Shown: positions 1 through 8,078 of the stretch, piece by piece
Layout of the letters: every line of letters starts with the position of its first letter
Numbering within the stretch: position 1 is the first letter of the stretch
The notes under the pieces: generated by a model
The model's input: only the letters and a program-made list of their open reading frames with translations
Databases searched by the model: none
What the model was told of the DNA's origin: nothing
Assembly: GCA_021776825.1 (NCBI GenBank)
Contig: JAJFFG010000117.1
Location: 40,000 to 103,999 of the forward strand
Direction: 5' to 3'
From: Planctomycetota bacterium
GTDB lineage: Bacteria; Planctomycetota; JAJSAM01; JAJVHW01
DNA: 64,000 nt
Program-made: the position numbers and the translations under genes

Positions 1-1
1 C

Positions 2-631
2 AGCGACGGAGGCCCGTGGTGGCCGGCGAGCCATCTCTCGTTCCCGTACGTCCTCCGCGAGCCGAACACGACAGCGTCCCACTCCGAACTGACTCCGGTC
101 GGCGCATTGACCTATCGACTGCGCACGCGGAACTCGGGGGACGTCTCGGGTTGGACCGAGGCCGAGCCCATCGTGAGCCGAGGCCAGGTCGGAGTTGAGA
201 CGCTCGCGGGTCGGGTTCGATACGGTCCCAGAAAACGCACTCGGCTGCGTCTCCGTGCGCGGCTTCTCGACGCTGACGGCACCCCGGCGAGTCTCAACCC
301 GCGGGCGGACGGGATGTTCCTGCGTATCGGACCGGGGACGCTCGCCGGCCGGAGTCTCTGGATCTCAGCCGGGAGCCGCCATTGGACGAAGCGCCGCGGG
401 GTATGGAACTGGCGCGGACGCGTCGATCGGTACTGGCGTGGCAGTGCCCACTGGAACGTCCGCTACAACTCGAAGACCGGACTGTTGACCGTGAAGTGCA
501 AGCGGCAGGTCCTCGGCGATGAGCCCGAGCCGTTCATCCGCCTGGAGTTCGAGAGCGGCGACGTCTCCGGCGCCGACACACGGGTGTGGACACCTCGCAA
601 CGCGTCGACTCTGGAGTATCGGTCCGAGTGA
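2..631 (+). CDS. 3' end of a large secreted or surface protein (cut by window edge)
   Basis: The frame is open from the first full codon to a TGA at 629-631, about 209 codons, so the gene starts outside the window. The first 45 or so residues end with LTYRLRTRNSGDVSGW, which looks like the last strands of a fibronectin type III or similar Ig-like module. The remainder is rich in Arg and Trp and matches no family I recognise. A TTG at 107 could be taken as a start, but it falls inside the apparent module and is better read as an internal Leu. The gene is convergent with the next one, 30 bases away. A role in surface structure is inferred only from the Ig-like ending. Confidence 0.6.
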   Translation, partial: SDGGPWWPASHLSFPYVLREPNTTASHSELTPVGALTYRLRTRNSGDVSGWTEAEPIVSRGQVGVETLAGRVRYGPRKRTRLRLRARLLDADGTPASLNPRADGMFLRIGPGTLAGRSLWISAGSRHWTKRRGVWNWRGRVDRYWRGSAHWNVRYNSKTGLLTVKCKRQVLGDEPEPFIRLEFESGDVSGADTRVWTPRNASTLEYRSE

Positions 632-661
632 GCCCCTCTGCCGCGCCGCGGAGCAGGTCCG

Positions 662-1534
662 CTACTGCAGCGGATACGCGGGGCCGGTCACCTCGACGTC
701 CGGGACCGCGCGGCCCTTGACGACGATCTCGCGCACGAAGATCGTGCTGCCGGCGGGGTAGACGGTGACGGGGCCGTGGAGCGTGCCCTTGGCCTCCCAA
801 AGCGCTTCGCCGTCGACGCTCAGGTGGACGATGTCATCGCGTTGCTCCAAGACGATCTCGTGCTCCTGGCCCGGGACCAGCGCCGGCGGCCGCTTCGCGG
901 TGCGCCGTGTGCCCATGCGGTAGTGGTTCTCCCGGGCGACCTCCCAATTGAAGATCAGGCTCACGGGGCCGACCTGCACGCGGAAGTTGTAGGGGGACTC
1001 GGCGTCGAGGCCACCGCGGATCGTCAGGCGTTCGATCTCTGCGTAGTACGTCGGGAGCGTGAGCGCGGCGCCGCCGGAGACGGAGCTCGCCGTCGCGGTC
1101 GCGCGGCCGTCGGCGATCGTCCAGTCGCCCTGGGTCACCGCGCGCTCGAGCGTGTCCGACGCCGCGAGCCGGAAGTGCCGGCGCGAGATGGCGGGGCGGA
1201 CCGGCGTCACGCGCGGGCGCGGCGTGACGCTGCCTTCCTTCGGGCGCGGCGACGACGCGGACGGGCCGCCGGCCATCCGTTTCGCCCGTCGCGCTTCCTC
1301 GTCCTCGCCATCGACGATGTCGTCGGCGGTGATCTCCGTCGTGCCGTCGCGTGCAACGCGCGTGAATGTGGCGTCGTCTGTCTCCATGCCGCCCGGCTGC
1401 GCGGCGTAGTCGATCCGTCCGCTGGCGTCACGGCGGATCGATCGGTCGCTGCCCAGTACCACGACGCCGATGACGCCTCCCGTGACCAACGCCACGAGGC
1501 CCGCGAGGAGGACGACGATCCCTCGGTCTCTCAC
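662..1534 (-). CDS. membrane-anchored protein with C-terminal DUF1080/LamG-like domain
   Basis: 290 residues from a GTG start. An N-terminal hydrophobic segment (about residues 5-28) is followed by a charged, Pro-rich linker to about residue 115. The C-terminal half, with phrases such as GDWTIADGRATA, FRVQVGPVSLIFNWE and VHLSVDGEALWEAKG, has the pattern of the concanavalin-like beta sandwich of DUF1080 (3-keto-disaccharide hydrolase-like) proteins. These are common as secreted or lipid-anchored proteins in planctomycetes. The topology suggests a domain outside the cytoplasm tethered by one helix. No catalytic residues can be assigned by eye. A shorter lipoprotein with the same kind of domain lies at 42311-42919. 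No clear Shine-Dalgarno precedes the GTG, so the start is moderately sure. Confidence 0.8.
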   Translation of the reverse strand: MRDRGIVVLLAGLVALVTGGVIGVVVLGSDRSIRRDASGRIDYAAQPGGMETDDATFTRVARDGTTEITADDIVDGEDEEARRAKRMAGGPSASSPRPKEGSVTPRPRVTPVRPAISRRHFRLAASDTLERAVTQGDWTIADGRATATASSVSGGAALTLPTYYAEIERLTIRGGLDAESPYNFRVQVGPVSLIFNWEVARENHYRMGTRRTAKRPPALVPGQEHEIVLEQRDDIVHLSVDGEALWEAKGTLHGPVTVYPAGSTIFVREIVVKGRAVPDVEVTGPAYPLQ

Positions 1535-1581
1535 GCGTTCATCATAGGTGACGCCCCAAGACGCTGGATCACCGCCGCCGA

Positions 1582-1609
1582 ATCAAGGCGGACCGATCAA
1601 GGCGGACCG
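1582..1609. repeat. two tandem copies of a 14-bp unit upstream of the DUF1080-like gene
   Basis: Two perfect adjacent copies of atcaaggcggaccg lie in the gap between the minus-strand genes ending at 1638 and starting at 1534. They sit about 50 bases upstream of the GTG at 1534. Function unknown; one of several short intergenic tandem repeats in this window. Confidence 0.85.
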
Positions 1610-1637
1610 GTCGCAGGGCCAAGCCGCATGTGCTGGG

Positions 1638-2501
1638 CTATCCCCGCCCGATGCGTCGCAACGACTCGAGCCCGCACTCGACGTACTCGGTCTCGCCGGT
1701 TCGCGCGCCGTACGTGAGGTACGCGATCGCCTGGCAGAGGCCCCCGAAGCGTGCGCGTGCCTCGAATGCGTCGTCGACGTCGATGTCGCCGGCGTAGCGC
1801 TCGAGCGCCGCGTGCAGGAACGGCTGGCCACCCCAGAAGTACGCGACGGCGAAGTCCGCCGAGGGGGCGCCGCGCACGGCGTCGCCCCAGTCAAGAACGG
1901 CACGGATGGTGCCGTCGTCGTTGAGGAGCAGATGCGCCGGGTAGATGTCGTTGTGCACGAGACGCCGCGGCGCGTCGCGTGGTCCGGGCACCGGCGCCTT
2001 GAGCAGTGTCTCGCACCTCGCGTACGTGTCCGGATCGAGCACCGAAACTGAGGCAGCGAGCCCGGCGGCGACGTCGTCGCGCTGGCGCTGCAGGCCGCCC
2101 GTGTCCAACTCGCCGGGGAGCGTGAGCTCATCGACCTCGATCGCGTGCAGCGCGGCGGCGAACTCGCCTAGCGATGCCGCGAACGCCGGCCGGATGGGTT
2201 GTCCGACCATCTCGAGTCCGTTCAGTTTGCGATAGCCCGCCACGTCCGCCGCGCGGAACTCGTACTGCGGCACCGCGACGGGAAGTCGATCGGCGAGCGC
2301 ATCCATCAGCGCGACCTCGCGCTGCAGTCGCACGATCTCCGCATCGCGCTTCGGAAACCGGAACAACCACGTTTCGTCGACCTCGAACATCCGGAAATCG
2401 TGACCCTCGCCGAAGTAGCGGACCTCCCGCGGGTGCAGGTCGGGGAACGCTGCTTCGATACGCGCGCGCGCCGTCTCGGGGTCGCGGTCGTTGGGGCTCA
2501 T
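1638..2501 (-). CDS. aminoglycoside phosphotransferase-fold kinase (APH family)
   Basis: 287 residues. The APH catalytic loop is seen as HNDIYPAHLLLNDDG (residues 183-197, catalytic Asp185), followed by the metal-binding motif LDWGD (about 203-207). In the HxDxxxxN signature the last position is His190 rather than Asn, a variant also found in APH(2'')-type enzymes. The N-lobe begins with a short nucleotide-binding hairpin around residues 28-55. Such enzymes phosphorylate small-molecule hydroxyls in the cytoplasm; many chromosomal members are not resistance genes, and the substrate here cannot be deduced. The open frame extends upstream to 2567, but the ATG at 2501 starts the recognisable domain and the upstream extension is Arg/Pro-rich and shadow-like. 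It is divergent from the coiled-coil gene at 2641. Confidence 0.88.
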   Translation of the reverse strand: MSPNDRDPETARARIEAAFPDLHPREVRYFGEGHDFRMFEVDETWLFRFPKRDAEIVRLQREVALMDALADRLPVAVPQYEFRAADVAGYRKLNGLEMVGQPIRPAFAASLGEFAAALHAIEVDELTLPGELDTGGLQRQRDDVAAGLAASVSVLDPDTYARCETLLKAPVPGPRDAPRRLVHNDIYPAHLLLNDDGTIRAVLDWGDAVRGAPSADFAVAYFWGGQPFLHAALERYAGDIDVDDAFEARARFGGLCQAIAYLTYGARTGETEYVECGLESLRRIGRG

Positions 2502-2640
2502 CCCCCGCAGGCTACCGCGCGGTCGCTTCCGTCGGCGCATCGGGCGCGGAGTCGGCGTACTCTCCACGAACCCGCCGGGCGCAGCCCGGTTGGAGTCGAG
2601 GCGTAGCGCCCGTCCGGCGCTCGATGGGAGAACGAGAACG

Positions 2641-3885
2641 ATGCGTGCTGCTGCCCCCGTGATGGCTGGTGCGATGCTGATGTGCCTCGCGATCGGTGGG
2701 ATCTACGTCTATCGATCACAGAGTGTGGCGGCCGACGCCGCGCTTGTGGAGGCCGAGGCGCAGATGCAGGAGGCTGGCGAACTTGCCGACCGCACGACCG
2801 AACTCGAACGCGATCTCGCCAGCGAGAAGCGCCGCGTTCAGCAGGCCGAGGCAGACGCCGCGGAGGCGCGCAAGGAACTGGCCGCAGCCAACGCGAAGGT
2901 GGCGTCGCTCACCGAGGAACTGGCGGCGGCGACAGCGCCGGCGGAGGCTCCCGGGGCGACCGACACGGGCTACCCCGCGTTCCGACCCGAGGGCGTTGCC
3001 GAGGCGCTGGCCGACGTCGACTGGGAGGTCATTGCGACCAGCATGTCGAATATGCCGCCGCTGATCGACGAGCTCGCCGCCGCCCTTGCGGACGGGCGCC
3101 CGCAGAACGAACTCCCGGCGGAGACGATCGGCGCGATCCAGCGCCACAACGGACCTCTTGTCGCAGCCGGGATGAAGCTCGCGCAGGCCAAGGTCGCCGG
3201 CGAAGCCGTGAACAGTGCGTTCACCCACCCGGGGTTTATGTCGAACGCAATGGCTGCGACGCTCGACGCGGTGGAGCTCCCGCTCTCGGACGAGCAGCGG
3301 GCGGCGCTCGAACGCATCACACTCGACTACTCGACGCGCGAGTCACGCCGCCTCGAGGCGTACGACGATTCCACGTACGCCCTCGAGAAGTTCGTCGACG
3401 AGTCGGCGCTCAAGGGCGCCTACTTCGCGGAGGTCTATCGCGTTCTCACGGACGAGCAGCACGACACGATCCGTCCAGAGTCCGTCCGCGGTCGCACGCA
3501 GCTCGACATCTTCGGCCACAGCCTTCTCTGGTCCGGCCGCGCCGGTCCCCTGGTCGTGAACGGTCGCGATGATCTCGCCGGCCACGTCGGGCGATGGATC
3601 GGGCGACGCGCCGGGATTGCGGAGGATCTGCGGCCGCGTGCGATGGAACTGATCGAAGCGTGGGTCGCCGATCTGCCGGACGCGTTCATCGCCCGCCAGT
3701 CCGATGCGCTCGTGGCGTCCGGAATGATGCACGTCGAGCACGTCGAGGAAAGCGGCGCCCACGTGTTGGAACTCCTGCGCACGTTCGACACGGAGCTCGA
3801 TCTCGACGACGCCGGACGAACTCGCTTGCGCGCCGTGCCGGGCACCGTGGTCATCTACACGGCGGCCACCTCGGACGACGGCTAG
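2641..3885 (+). CDS. membrane-anchored coiled-coil protein, function unknown
   Basis: 414 residues from the ATG at 2641, preceded by GGGAGA about 9 bases upstream. Residues 5-24 form a signal anchor (VMAGAMLMCLAIGGIYVY). Residues 30-100 are an Ala/Glu/Arg/Lys-rich heptad region that should form a coiled coil. The remainder is a helical domain with repeated Glu, Asp and Leu and a run of residues around 200-300 reminiscent of secreted planctomycete proteins of unknown function. It probably lies outside the cytoplasmic membrane, anchored at the N terminus. I do not recognise the family. The frame is open further upstream to 2491, but that part overlaps the divergent kinase promoter and has no ribosome site. 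Confidence 0.8.
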   Translation: MRAAAPVMAGAMLMCLAIGGIYVYRSQSVAADAALVEAEAQMQEAGELADRTTELERDLASEKRRVQQAEADAAEARKELAAANAKVASLTEELAAATAPAEAPGATDTGYPAFRPEGVAEALADVDWEVIATSMSNMPPLIDELAAALADGRPQNELPAETIGAIQRHNGPLVAAGMKLAQAKVAGEAVNSAFTHPGFMSNAMAATLDAVELPLSDEQRAALERITLDYSTRESRRLEAYDDSTYALEKFVDESALKGAYFAEVYRVLTDEQHDTIRPESVRGRTQLDIFGHSLLWSGRAGPLVVNGRDDLAGHVGRWIGRRAGIAEDLRPRAMELIEAWVADLPDAFIARQSDALVASGMMHVEHVEESGAHVLELLRTFDTELDLDDAGRTRLRAVPGTVVIYTAATSDDG

Positions 3886-3918
3886 GCGAGCGTGGTGATC
3901 CCTCGTGAACGAGTCGGC

Positions 3919-4692
3919 CTAGCGAGACACGTCTCGGACGATCAGCCGCAGGCCCGCGTCGAACTCGCTCTGCGAGCGGAGATGACCGTGGCGCTCGTCC
4001 CACGCTCCTGACTCCAGGTCGCGGCGTACGTCGCAGACGACGCGGTTCACGACCTCGCTCGACTGGCGCGCGAAGCCCGACGTCGCCGCGCGCGCATCGG
4101 CGTTGAGCACACGCTCGGGATGCGCCCAGAACGACATCAAGGTCCAGTCCGGCGTGCCGCGCGAGATCGGCATGATCTCGACGCGGGCGTTGCCGATCCA
4201 CTCCGCGATCTCAGCCGGCAAGGGGCAGGTGCGTGCATCGAGCGCTGCGACCTCGTGCAGGTAGTCCGCCATGAGCCACATGCGCACCGACACCTCGGGG
4301 TCGATCGTGAGGATCACGACCCGGTCGCGTGCCACGCGACACATCTCGCGGACGCCCTGCTCCTGATGACCGTCCCAGTGATGGAGCGAGAGGATCGTCA
4401 TGGCTGCATCGACGGAGTCGTCGTGGAGCGGGATCGCGTGGGCAGTGGCACGCAGCGCTGGCAGCGAGTTCGCCGGTCGCTGAGCGGCCATGACACTGCT
4501 CGGCTCGAGCGGGATGACGAGGCGGTCGGCGGGTTCGTAGGACCCCGTGCCGGCACCGACGTTCAGCACGGAGCGCGCGTCTCCGAGAGCCGCGACGAGG
4601 CGTGCCTTCACCGCGGGATCCTCTCGGCGTGTGCGCGCGTACCCGTGGCCGATGCGGTCGTAGCGGGCTGCGGGGGAGCCTGTGCGGGTCAT
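3919..4692 (-). CDS. SAM-dependent class I methyltransferase (type 11-like)
   Basis: 257 residues from the ATG at 4692. Motif I is SVLNVGAGTGSYE (residues 41-53), the glycine-rich SAM-binding loop. The acidic post-I region is PLEPSSVMAAQ, and a motif II/III-like segment DAAMTILSLHHW is followed by REMCRVARDRVVI. The C-terminal part is close to other small-molecule methyltransferases; the acceptor is unknown. The start is odd: an in-frame ATG at 4713 would add MIRHRPP, and both ATGs lie inside consecutive copies of a 20-bp tandem repeat that extends upstream to 4860. I chose 4692 because the domain starts soon after, but no Shine-Dalgarno distinguishes the two. Confidence 0.85.
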   Translation of the reverse strand: MTRTGSPAARYDRIGHGYARTRREDPAVKARLVAALGDARSVLNVGAGTGSYEPADRLVIPLEPSSVMAAQRPANSLPALRATAHAIPLHDDSVDAAMTILSLHHWDGHQEQGVREMCRVARDRVVILTIDPEVSVRMWLMADYLHEVAALDARTCPLPAEIAEWIGNARVEIMPISRGTPDWTLMSFWAHPERVLNADARAATSGFARQSSEVVNRVVCDVRRDLESGAWDERHGHLRSQSEFDAGLRLIVRDVSR

Positions 4693-4860
4693 CGGAGGCC
4701 TGTGGCGGATCATCTAGGGGCTGTGCGGGTCATCGAAGGGCTGTGCGGGTCATCGAAGGGCTGTGCGGATCATCGAAGGGCTGTGCGGATCATCGAAGGG
4801 CTGTGCGGATCATCGAAGGGCTGTGCGGATCACTTAGGAATCGTGCGGGTCATCTAGACG
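4680..4860. repeat. nine-copy 20-bp tandem repeat spanning the methyltransferase start
   Basis: Units of about 20 bases run head to tail: 4680-4699, 4700-4720 (21 bases), 4721-4740, 4741-4760, 4761-4780, 4781-4800, 4801-4820, 4821-4840 and 4841-4860. The core unit is ctgtgcggatcatcgaaggg; the middle copies are identical or differ at one base and the outer ones are degenerate. On the minus strand most copies contain ATGAYCCGCACAG, the very sequence of the methyltransferase start codon at 4692, so the array looks like an expansion of the gene's own start region. There are no spacers, so it is not a CRISPR array. Confidence 0.95.
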
Positions 4861-4891
4861 AGCTCGGGTCGATCTTCGGATGTCGTCGCGC

Positions 4892-5065
4892 CTACGCGCG
4901 CCGACCGAACACGCCCCACGCCAACATCCCGAGCGCCACCAGTCCGATGGCCGTAATGACCCAGGACCGCCAGTCCGGCACGTCCACCAACGCTTGGGCG
5001 ACGAAGCTGATGGCCGCGAGAACGATTCCGGCGCCCATCAGTTTCCGTGACGACGTCTCCGCCAT
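4892..5065 (-). CDS. small two-helix membrane protein (57 residues)
   Basis: An ATG at 5065 opens 57 codons ending in TAG. The peptide starts MAETSSRKLMGAGIVLAA and has two hydrophobic segments, about residues 10-27 and 34-53, joined by a short loop (VDVPDWRS) and ending in a positively charged FGRRA tail. The composition is that of a genuine small inner-membrane protein, with both termini probably cytoplasmic by the positive-inside rule. The ribosome site is weak. It lies between the repeat array and the arrestin-fold gene, on the strand of the methyltransferase. Function unknown. Confidence 0.7.
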   Translation of the reverse strand: MAETSSRKLMGAGIVLAAISFVAQALVDVPDWRSWVITAIGLVALGMLAWGVFGRRA

Positions 5066-5332
5066 GGGCGGATGCTAGCACGCGCGGGCAGTCCGCTCCG
5101 GCGCCGGCGCCTGTCCGATTAGGTGTCGTCGGGACCCCGCGCGTCGTCTCCGACGGCAACGGTCTCGAACTCCGGGGTATCGATCACGGTTGGACTCCGG
5201 TCGGAGGGGACGAACGAACAGCAGCCGTGCACGCGTGGGCTAGCGCCGACACCCGCAGCACGCCTCGACGTGGAGCGATCGGCCGCGAGTAGAGTCCCCA
5301 GTGTCAACGCCCGTGGGCCGAAGGAGATGCGC
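5066..5332. other. divergent intergenic region without recognised gene
   Basis: This stretch separates the divergent 57-residue membrane protein and the arrestin-fold gene. The plus-strand frame of the latter is open upstream through it, but the translation looks non-coding and a far better ribosome site lies at 5321. It presumably carries both promoters; I could not identify -35/-10 elements with confidence. Confidence 0.5.
5321..5326 (+). promoter_or_regulatory. Shine-Dalgarno AAGGAG deciding the start at 5333
   Basis: AAGGAG directly abuts an ATG at 5327, too close to serve it, but lies 6 bases from the in-frame ATG at 5333. The second ATG is therefore the likely start. Confidence 0.75.
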
Positions 5333-6283
5333 ATGTCCCGCAAGGATGTCGAGGCCGAGATCACCCTCGAGGAGGCAGCGCTCCTTCCCGGCGGTCGGGC
5401 GACTCTTCGGTTCCGCACCACGGCGCGCGAAGCCGTGAAGATCCGCGGCGCACACGCACGCTTCACCGGATTCGAGGAGAGCACCGCCGTCTACACGACG
5501 TCGAACGGCAAGACCACGACGACGCACACCGCGAGGGAGCGGCTGCCGTTCGTCGAGGAACGACGGACGTTCCAGGGGCGCGAGCCGGGCGGTGCGCTTC
5601 ACAACCTGAAGGACGGCATTCTGACGTTGGTTGGGGGTGGTGATCACGAGGAGCTCGCGCAGGGCTCGCGAGACGTGCTGCTCGAGGTCCAACTGCCCGA
5701 ACGGCTACCGAACAGCTTCGAGGCGAAGAAGGCGCAGATCGGCTACGAGGCAGAGATCCATCTCGACATCCCGGCGGGTCGCGACTTCCGGCATCGCGTC
5801 GTGTTCGACGTGCGCTCGGAGGAGCGCATGGAGGACGCACCGGAGCGCCCGTTCCTGACGGAGTATCCCGAGGACACAGGACGCGGTTTCTTCGACTCCA
5901 TGTTCGGTCCGGACGTCGCGATCCGTTTGCAGGTGGAGTCGACCGTGGTTGTGCGGGGCGGCCGTCTCCGCGGCCAGATCGAGGTGCGTTTCCCCGACTC
6001 CGCCAAGCGCGTCACCGCGATCGAGTGCAAGCTGCTTCGGAAGGAGTCGAGCGAAGCACACGGGCATCAAGATCGCGCTGTCGAGCCGATCGTGACGCAC
6101 GAGATTCCACAGCGCCCAGTGGAGAGCGACAACCTGTTCGCGTCGTTCGACATGCCGGTCCCGATCGACATGATCCCGTGTGTCAGCGGCCAGAAGTTCG
6201 CGCTGACGCACGAGCTCGCGGTGTCGCTCGACGTGCCGTGGGCGAAGGACCCGACGGTGCGTATCCCGATCGAAGTGCTCTGA
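5333..6283 (+). CDS. arrestin-fold (Spo0M/arrestin-like) protein
   Basis: 316 residues with no signal peptide, so cytoplasmic. The sequence alternates beta strands typical of a two-lobed arrestin sandwich: an N-terminal lobe with LLPGGRATLRFRT, VKIRGAHARFTGFEE and later LLEVQLPERLP and a C-terminal lobe with VVRGGRLRGQIEVRFPD and ITAIECKLL-like strands, ending in PWAKDPTVRIPIEVL. Bacterial relatives such as Spo0M and other arrestin-like proteins are poorly understood; interaction or scaffold roles are likely rather than enzymatic ones. The start is fixed by AAGGAG at 5321-5326. It is convergent with the sigma-factor gene, with only 17 bases between the stops and no obvious terminator. Confidence 0.72.
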   Translation: MSRKDVEAEITLEEAALLPGGRATLRFRTTAREAVKIRGAHARFTGFEESTAVYTTSNGKTTTTHTARERLPFVEERRTFQGREPGGALHNLKDGILTLVGGGDHEELAQGSRDVLLEVQLPERLPNSFEAKKAQIGYEAEIHLDIPAGRDFRHRVVFDVRSEERMEDAPERPFLTEYPEDTGRGFFDSMFGPDVAIRLQVESTVVVRGGRLRGQIEVRFPDSAKRVTAIECKLLRKESSEAHGHQDRAVEPIVTHEIPQRPVESDNLFASFDMPVPIDMIPCVSGQKFALTHELAVSLDVPWAKDPTVRIPIEVL

Positions 6284-6300
6284 TCGGGAAGACGGACTGA

Positions 6301-7914
6301 CTACTCGTCGTCCTTGGGACGCTTGTCCTTGATCGGGATCAGGTTGCGGACGAAGTCGACGCCCTTCGCGAGGAGGCCCTCCTTCCCGACCGTGGCCGCG
6401 CCGTAGCGGATCTCGATGATGTAGGTGGCGGTCTCCTTGCCGTCGCTCCACCCGTACCACTCGCGACGCTCACGCTGCCCGGTCGTTGCATCGGTGGCGA
6501 CCACCGCGACCTCGGCATCGGGGACCTTGTGCCGCGACTTGCCGAACTTCTTCCCGAGGTTCTTGCTCACATCCTTGGACCGGAGCTTCCAGTCCTCGGA
6601 GAACCCGTGGAGGAGCCCCTCCAGGTCGTCGGTGCGCACCGACTCGCCGAGCATCTCGAACGGCACCGAGTACGGCGTCCGCGTGGACCCGGACTGCTTG
6701 TAGTAGTCGAACTTCTGGCAGAAGATGTCGATCGTCATTCCGGACGCCGCGCTTGCCTCGTTCTGCCACTTCGCGCGGAGCTGCACGCCCCGGGCGCGGC
6801 TCGGGTTCAGGAGCTTGACGCGTGACCACCGACTGTCCTCGAGCTTCGCGACATCGACCCAGTGCGTGAGGTCGTAGAACGCGTAGCCGCCCCTCTTCCC
6901 CTCGTACCTCCGCCGGATCTTCGCGCGGCGCTTGTCCGCCTTGGTGGCGTTCTTCGGGAGCGGCTCGTCCGCGGCCGGCATCGGGAGCAGTGACGCCGCT
7001 ACCGGCATCTCGATCGTGGCGACGGCCGGCGGCGGCGGGGCGGGCGCCGCCGCCTCGGGCTCGGGCTCCGGCGCGGGAGATGGCGCCGGGTCGGGCGTTG
7101 GCGTCACGACGACACGCGGTGGCGACGTGACCCGAACGCGTTCGACGGGCAGCGGCGCAGTCGGCTCGGCCTCCGCCGTCTCGATGGGGACCACGGGATT
7201 GGCGACCGGGACGTCGTCCACGTTCCAGACGGCGACGACCAGCGCGCCCACGCCTCCGATCAGCAGCCCTGCGAGCGTTGCCGCCGCGAGCGTCTTCTTC
7301 ATCGACATGGCCAGGGCCCCCTTCGCCGCCAGACCGGCAGCGCTGTTGGAGGGGGACGCCGCGCCCAGAAGCGGTGCGATCGCGCCCATCCAAAGATGGA
7401 GACCCGATGGATCGGAGCCGCCGAGCGACTCCCTCAGGCGTTCGACGGCACGGCGCACACGCGTTCGCACGGTCTCGCCCGGCACGCCCATGCGGTCGGC
7501 GATCTCGCGGGGTGGCAGCCCCTCGTAGAACCGCAGCAGCAGCGTCGTGCGATACGGTTCGTCCAGCGCGAGGACGGCCTCGACCACGCGACGATGCGCG
7601 TCGGCGTCAGCAACGACCTCTGCCGTGGCGGGGGCCGTCTCGTCCGCGAGCGAGAGCGCGGCTGCGGTCTCGTGGTGCGAGCGTCGAACGCCGCTGCGGC
7701 CCCGCTTGCGCGCGCGGTTCCGCAGCACGGTGCCCAGCCATCCGCGCAGGTTGCGATCGTTGCGGGGCGGCGCACGGAGCGCCTCCAGCCACGTCTCCTG
7801 CTCGAGGTCGTCCGCCGTGGCGGCGTCGAGGGCCATCGAGCGAGCCACGGCACGTATCCAGTCCCGATGCGCCAGCAGGCGTTCGAGGTGGACAGGGGTG
7901 GCGAGGTCGCTCAT
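6301..7914 (-). CDS. ECF sigma factor fused to a transmembrane helix and extracytoplasmic domain
   Basis: 537 residues. Sigma region 2 lies at about 10-75 (DDLEQETWLEAL, NLRGWLGTVLRNRARK) and region 4 at about 105-162 (LALDEPYRTTLLLRFYEGL, then the helix-turn-helix PREIADRMGVPGETVRTRV). A hydrophobic helix at 209-231 is followed by a Pro/Ala/Glu-rich linker (about 255-310) and a basic, globular C-terminal domain of about 220 residues. Unlike usual ECF systems there is no separate anti-sigma gene beside it. Similar single-chain ECF proteins are known from planctomycetes, where the extracytoplasmic part is thought to sense a signal. The function of this C-terminal domain is unknown to me. Start ATG at 7914; the divergent HEAT-type gene begins 165 bases away. 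Confidence 0.88.
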   Translation of the reverse strand: MSDLATPVHLERLLAHRDWIRAVARSMALDAATADDLEQETWLEALRAPPRNDRNLRGWLGTVLRNRARKRGRSGVRRSHHETAAALSLADETAPATAEVVADADAHRRVVEAVLALDEPYRTTLLLRFYEGLPPREIADRMGVPGETVRTRVRRAVERLRESLGGSDPSGLHLWMGAIAPLLGAASPSNSAAGLAAKGALAMSMKKTLAAATLAGLLIGGVGALVVAVWNVDDVPVANPVVPIETAEAEPTAPLPVERVRVTSPPRVVVTPTPDPAPSPAPEPEPEAAAPAPPPPAVATIEMPVAASLLPMPAADEPLPKNATKADKRRAKIRRRYEGKRGGYAFYDLTHWVDVAKLEDSRWSRVKLLNPSRARGVQLRAKWQNEASAASGMTIDIFCQKFDYYKQSGSTRTPYSVPFEMLGESVRTDDLEGLLHGFSEDWKLRSKDVSKNLGKKFGKSRHKVPDAEVAVVATDATTGQRERREWYGWSDGKETATYIIEIRYGAATVGKEGLLAKGVDFVRNLIPIKDKRPKDDE

Positions 7915-8078
7915 CGGGTCTCAACCGTACAGTCCCGGCCGGGACGAGACCGGTTCACAGCATCTCCTCTCCGACAGCGGTTACGCTGAACCGAATGCTG
8001 CCGATTGCGTCCAAGCCAAGAGCGGGCGCGCGACGGAAATCCTGCGCCGCGACGTTCCGCGGGGCCCTGACTGGGAGG

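Noticed and set aside
2491..2640. longer start for the coiled-coil gene
   Set aside because: No ribosome site and overlap with the divergent kinase start; the anchor helix begins just after 2641.
4680..4860. CRISPR array
   Set aside because: Units are directly adjacent with no spacers and there are no cas genes.
7278..8078. N-terminal extension of the HEAT-type gene
   Set aside because: Antisense to the sigma factor, and the signal peptide begins at 8079 after a ribosome site.
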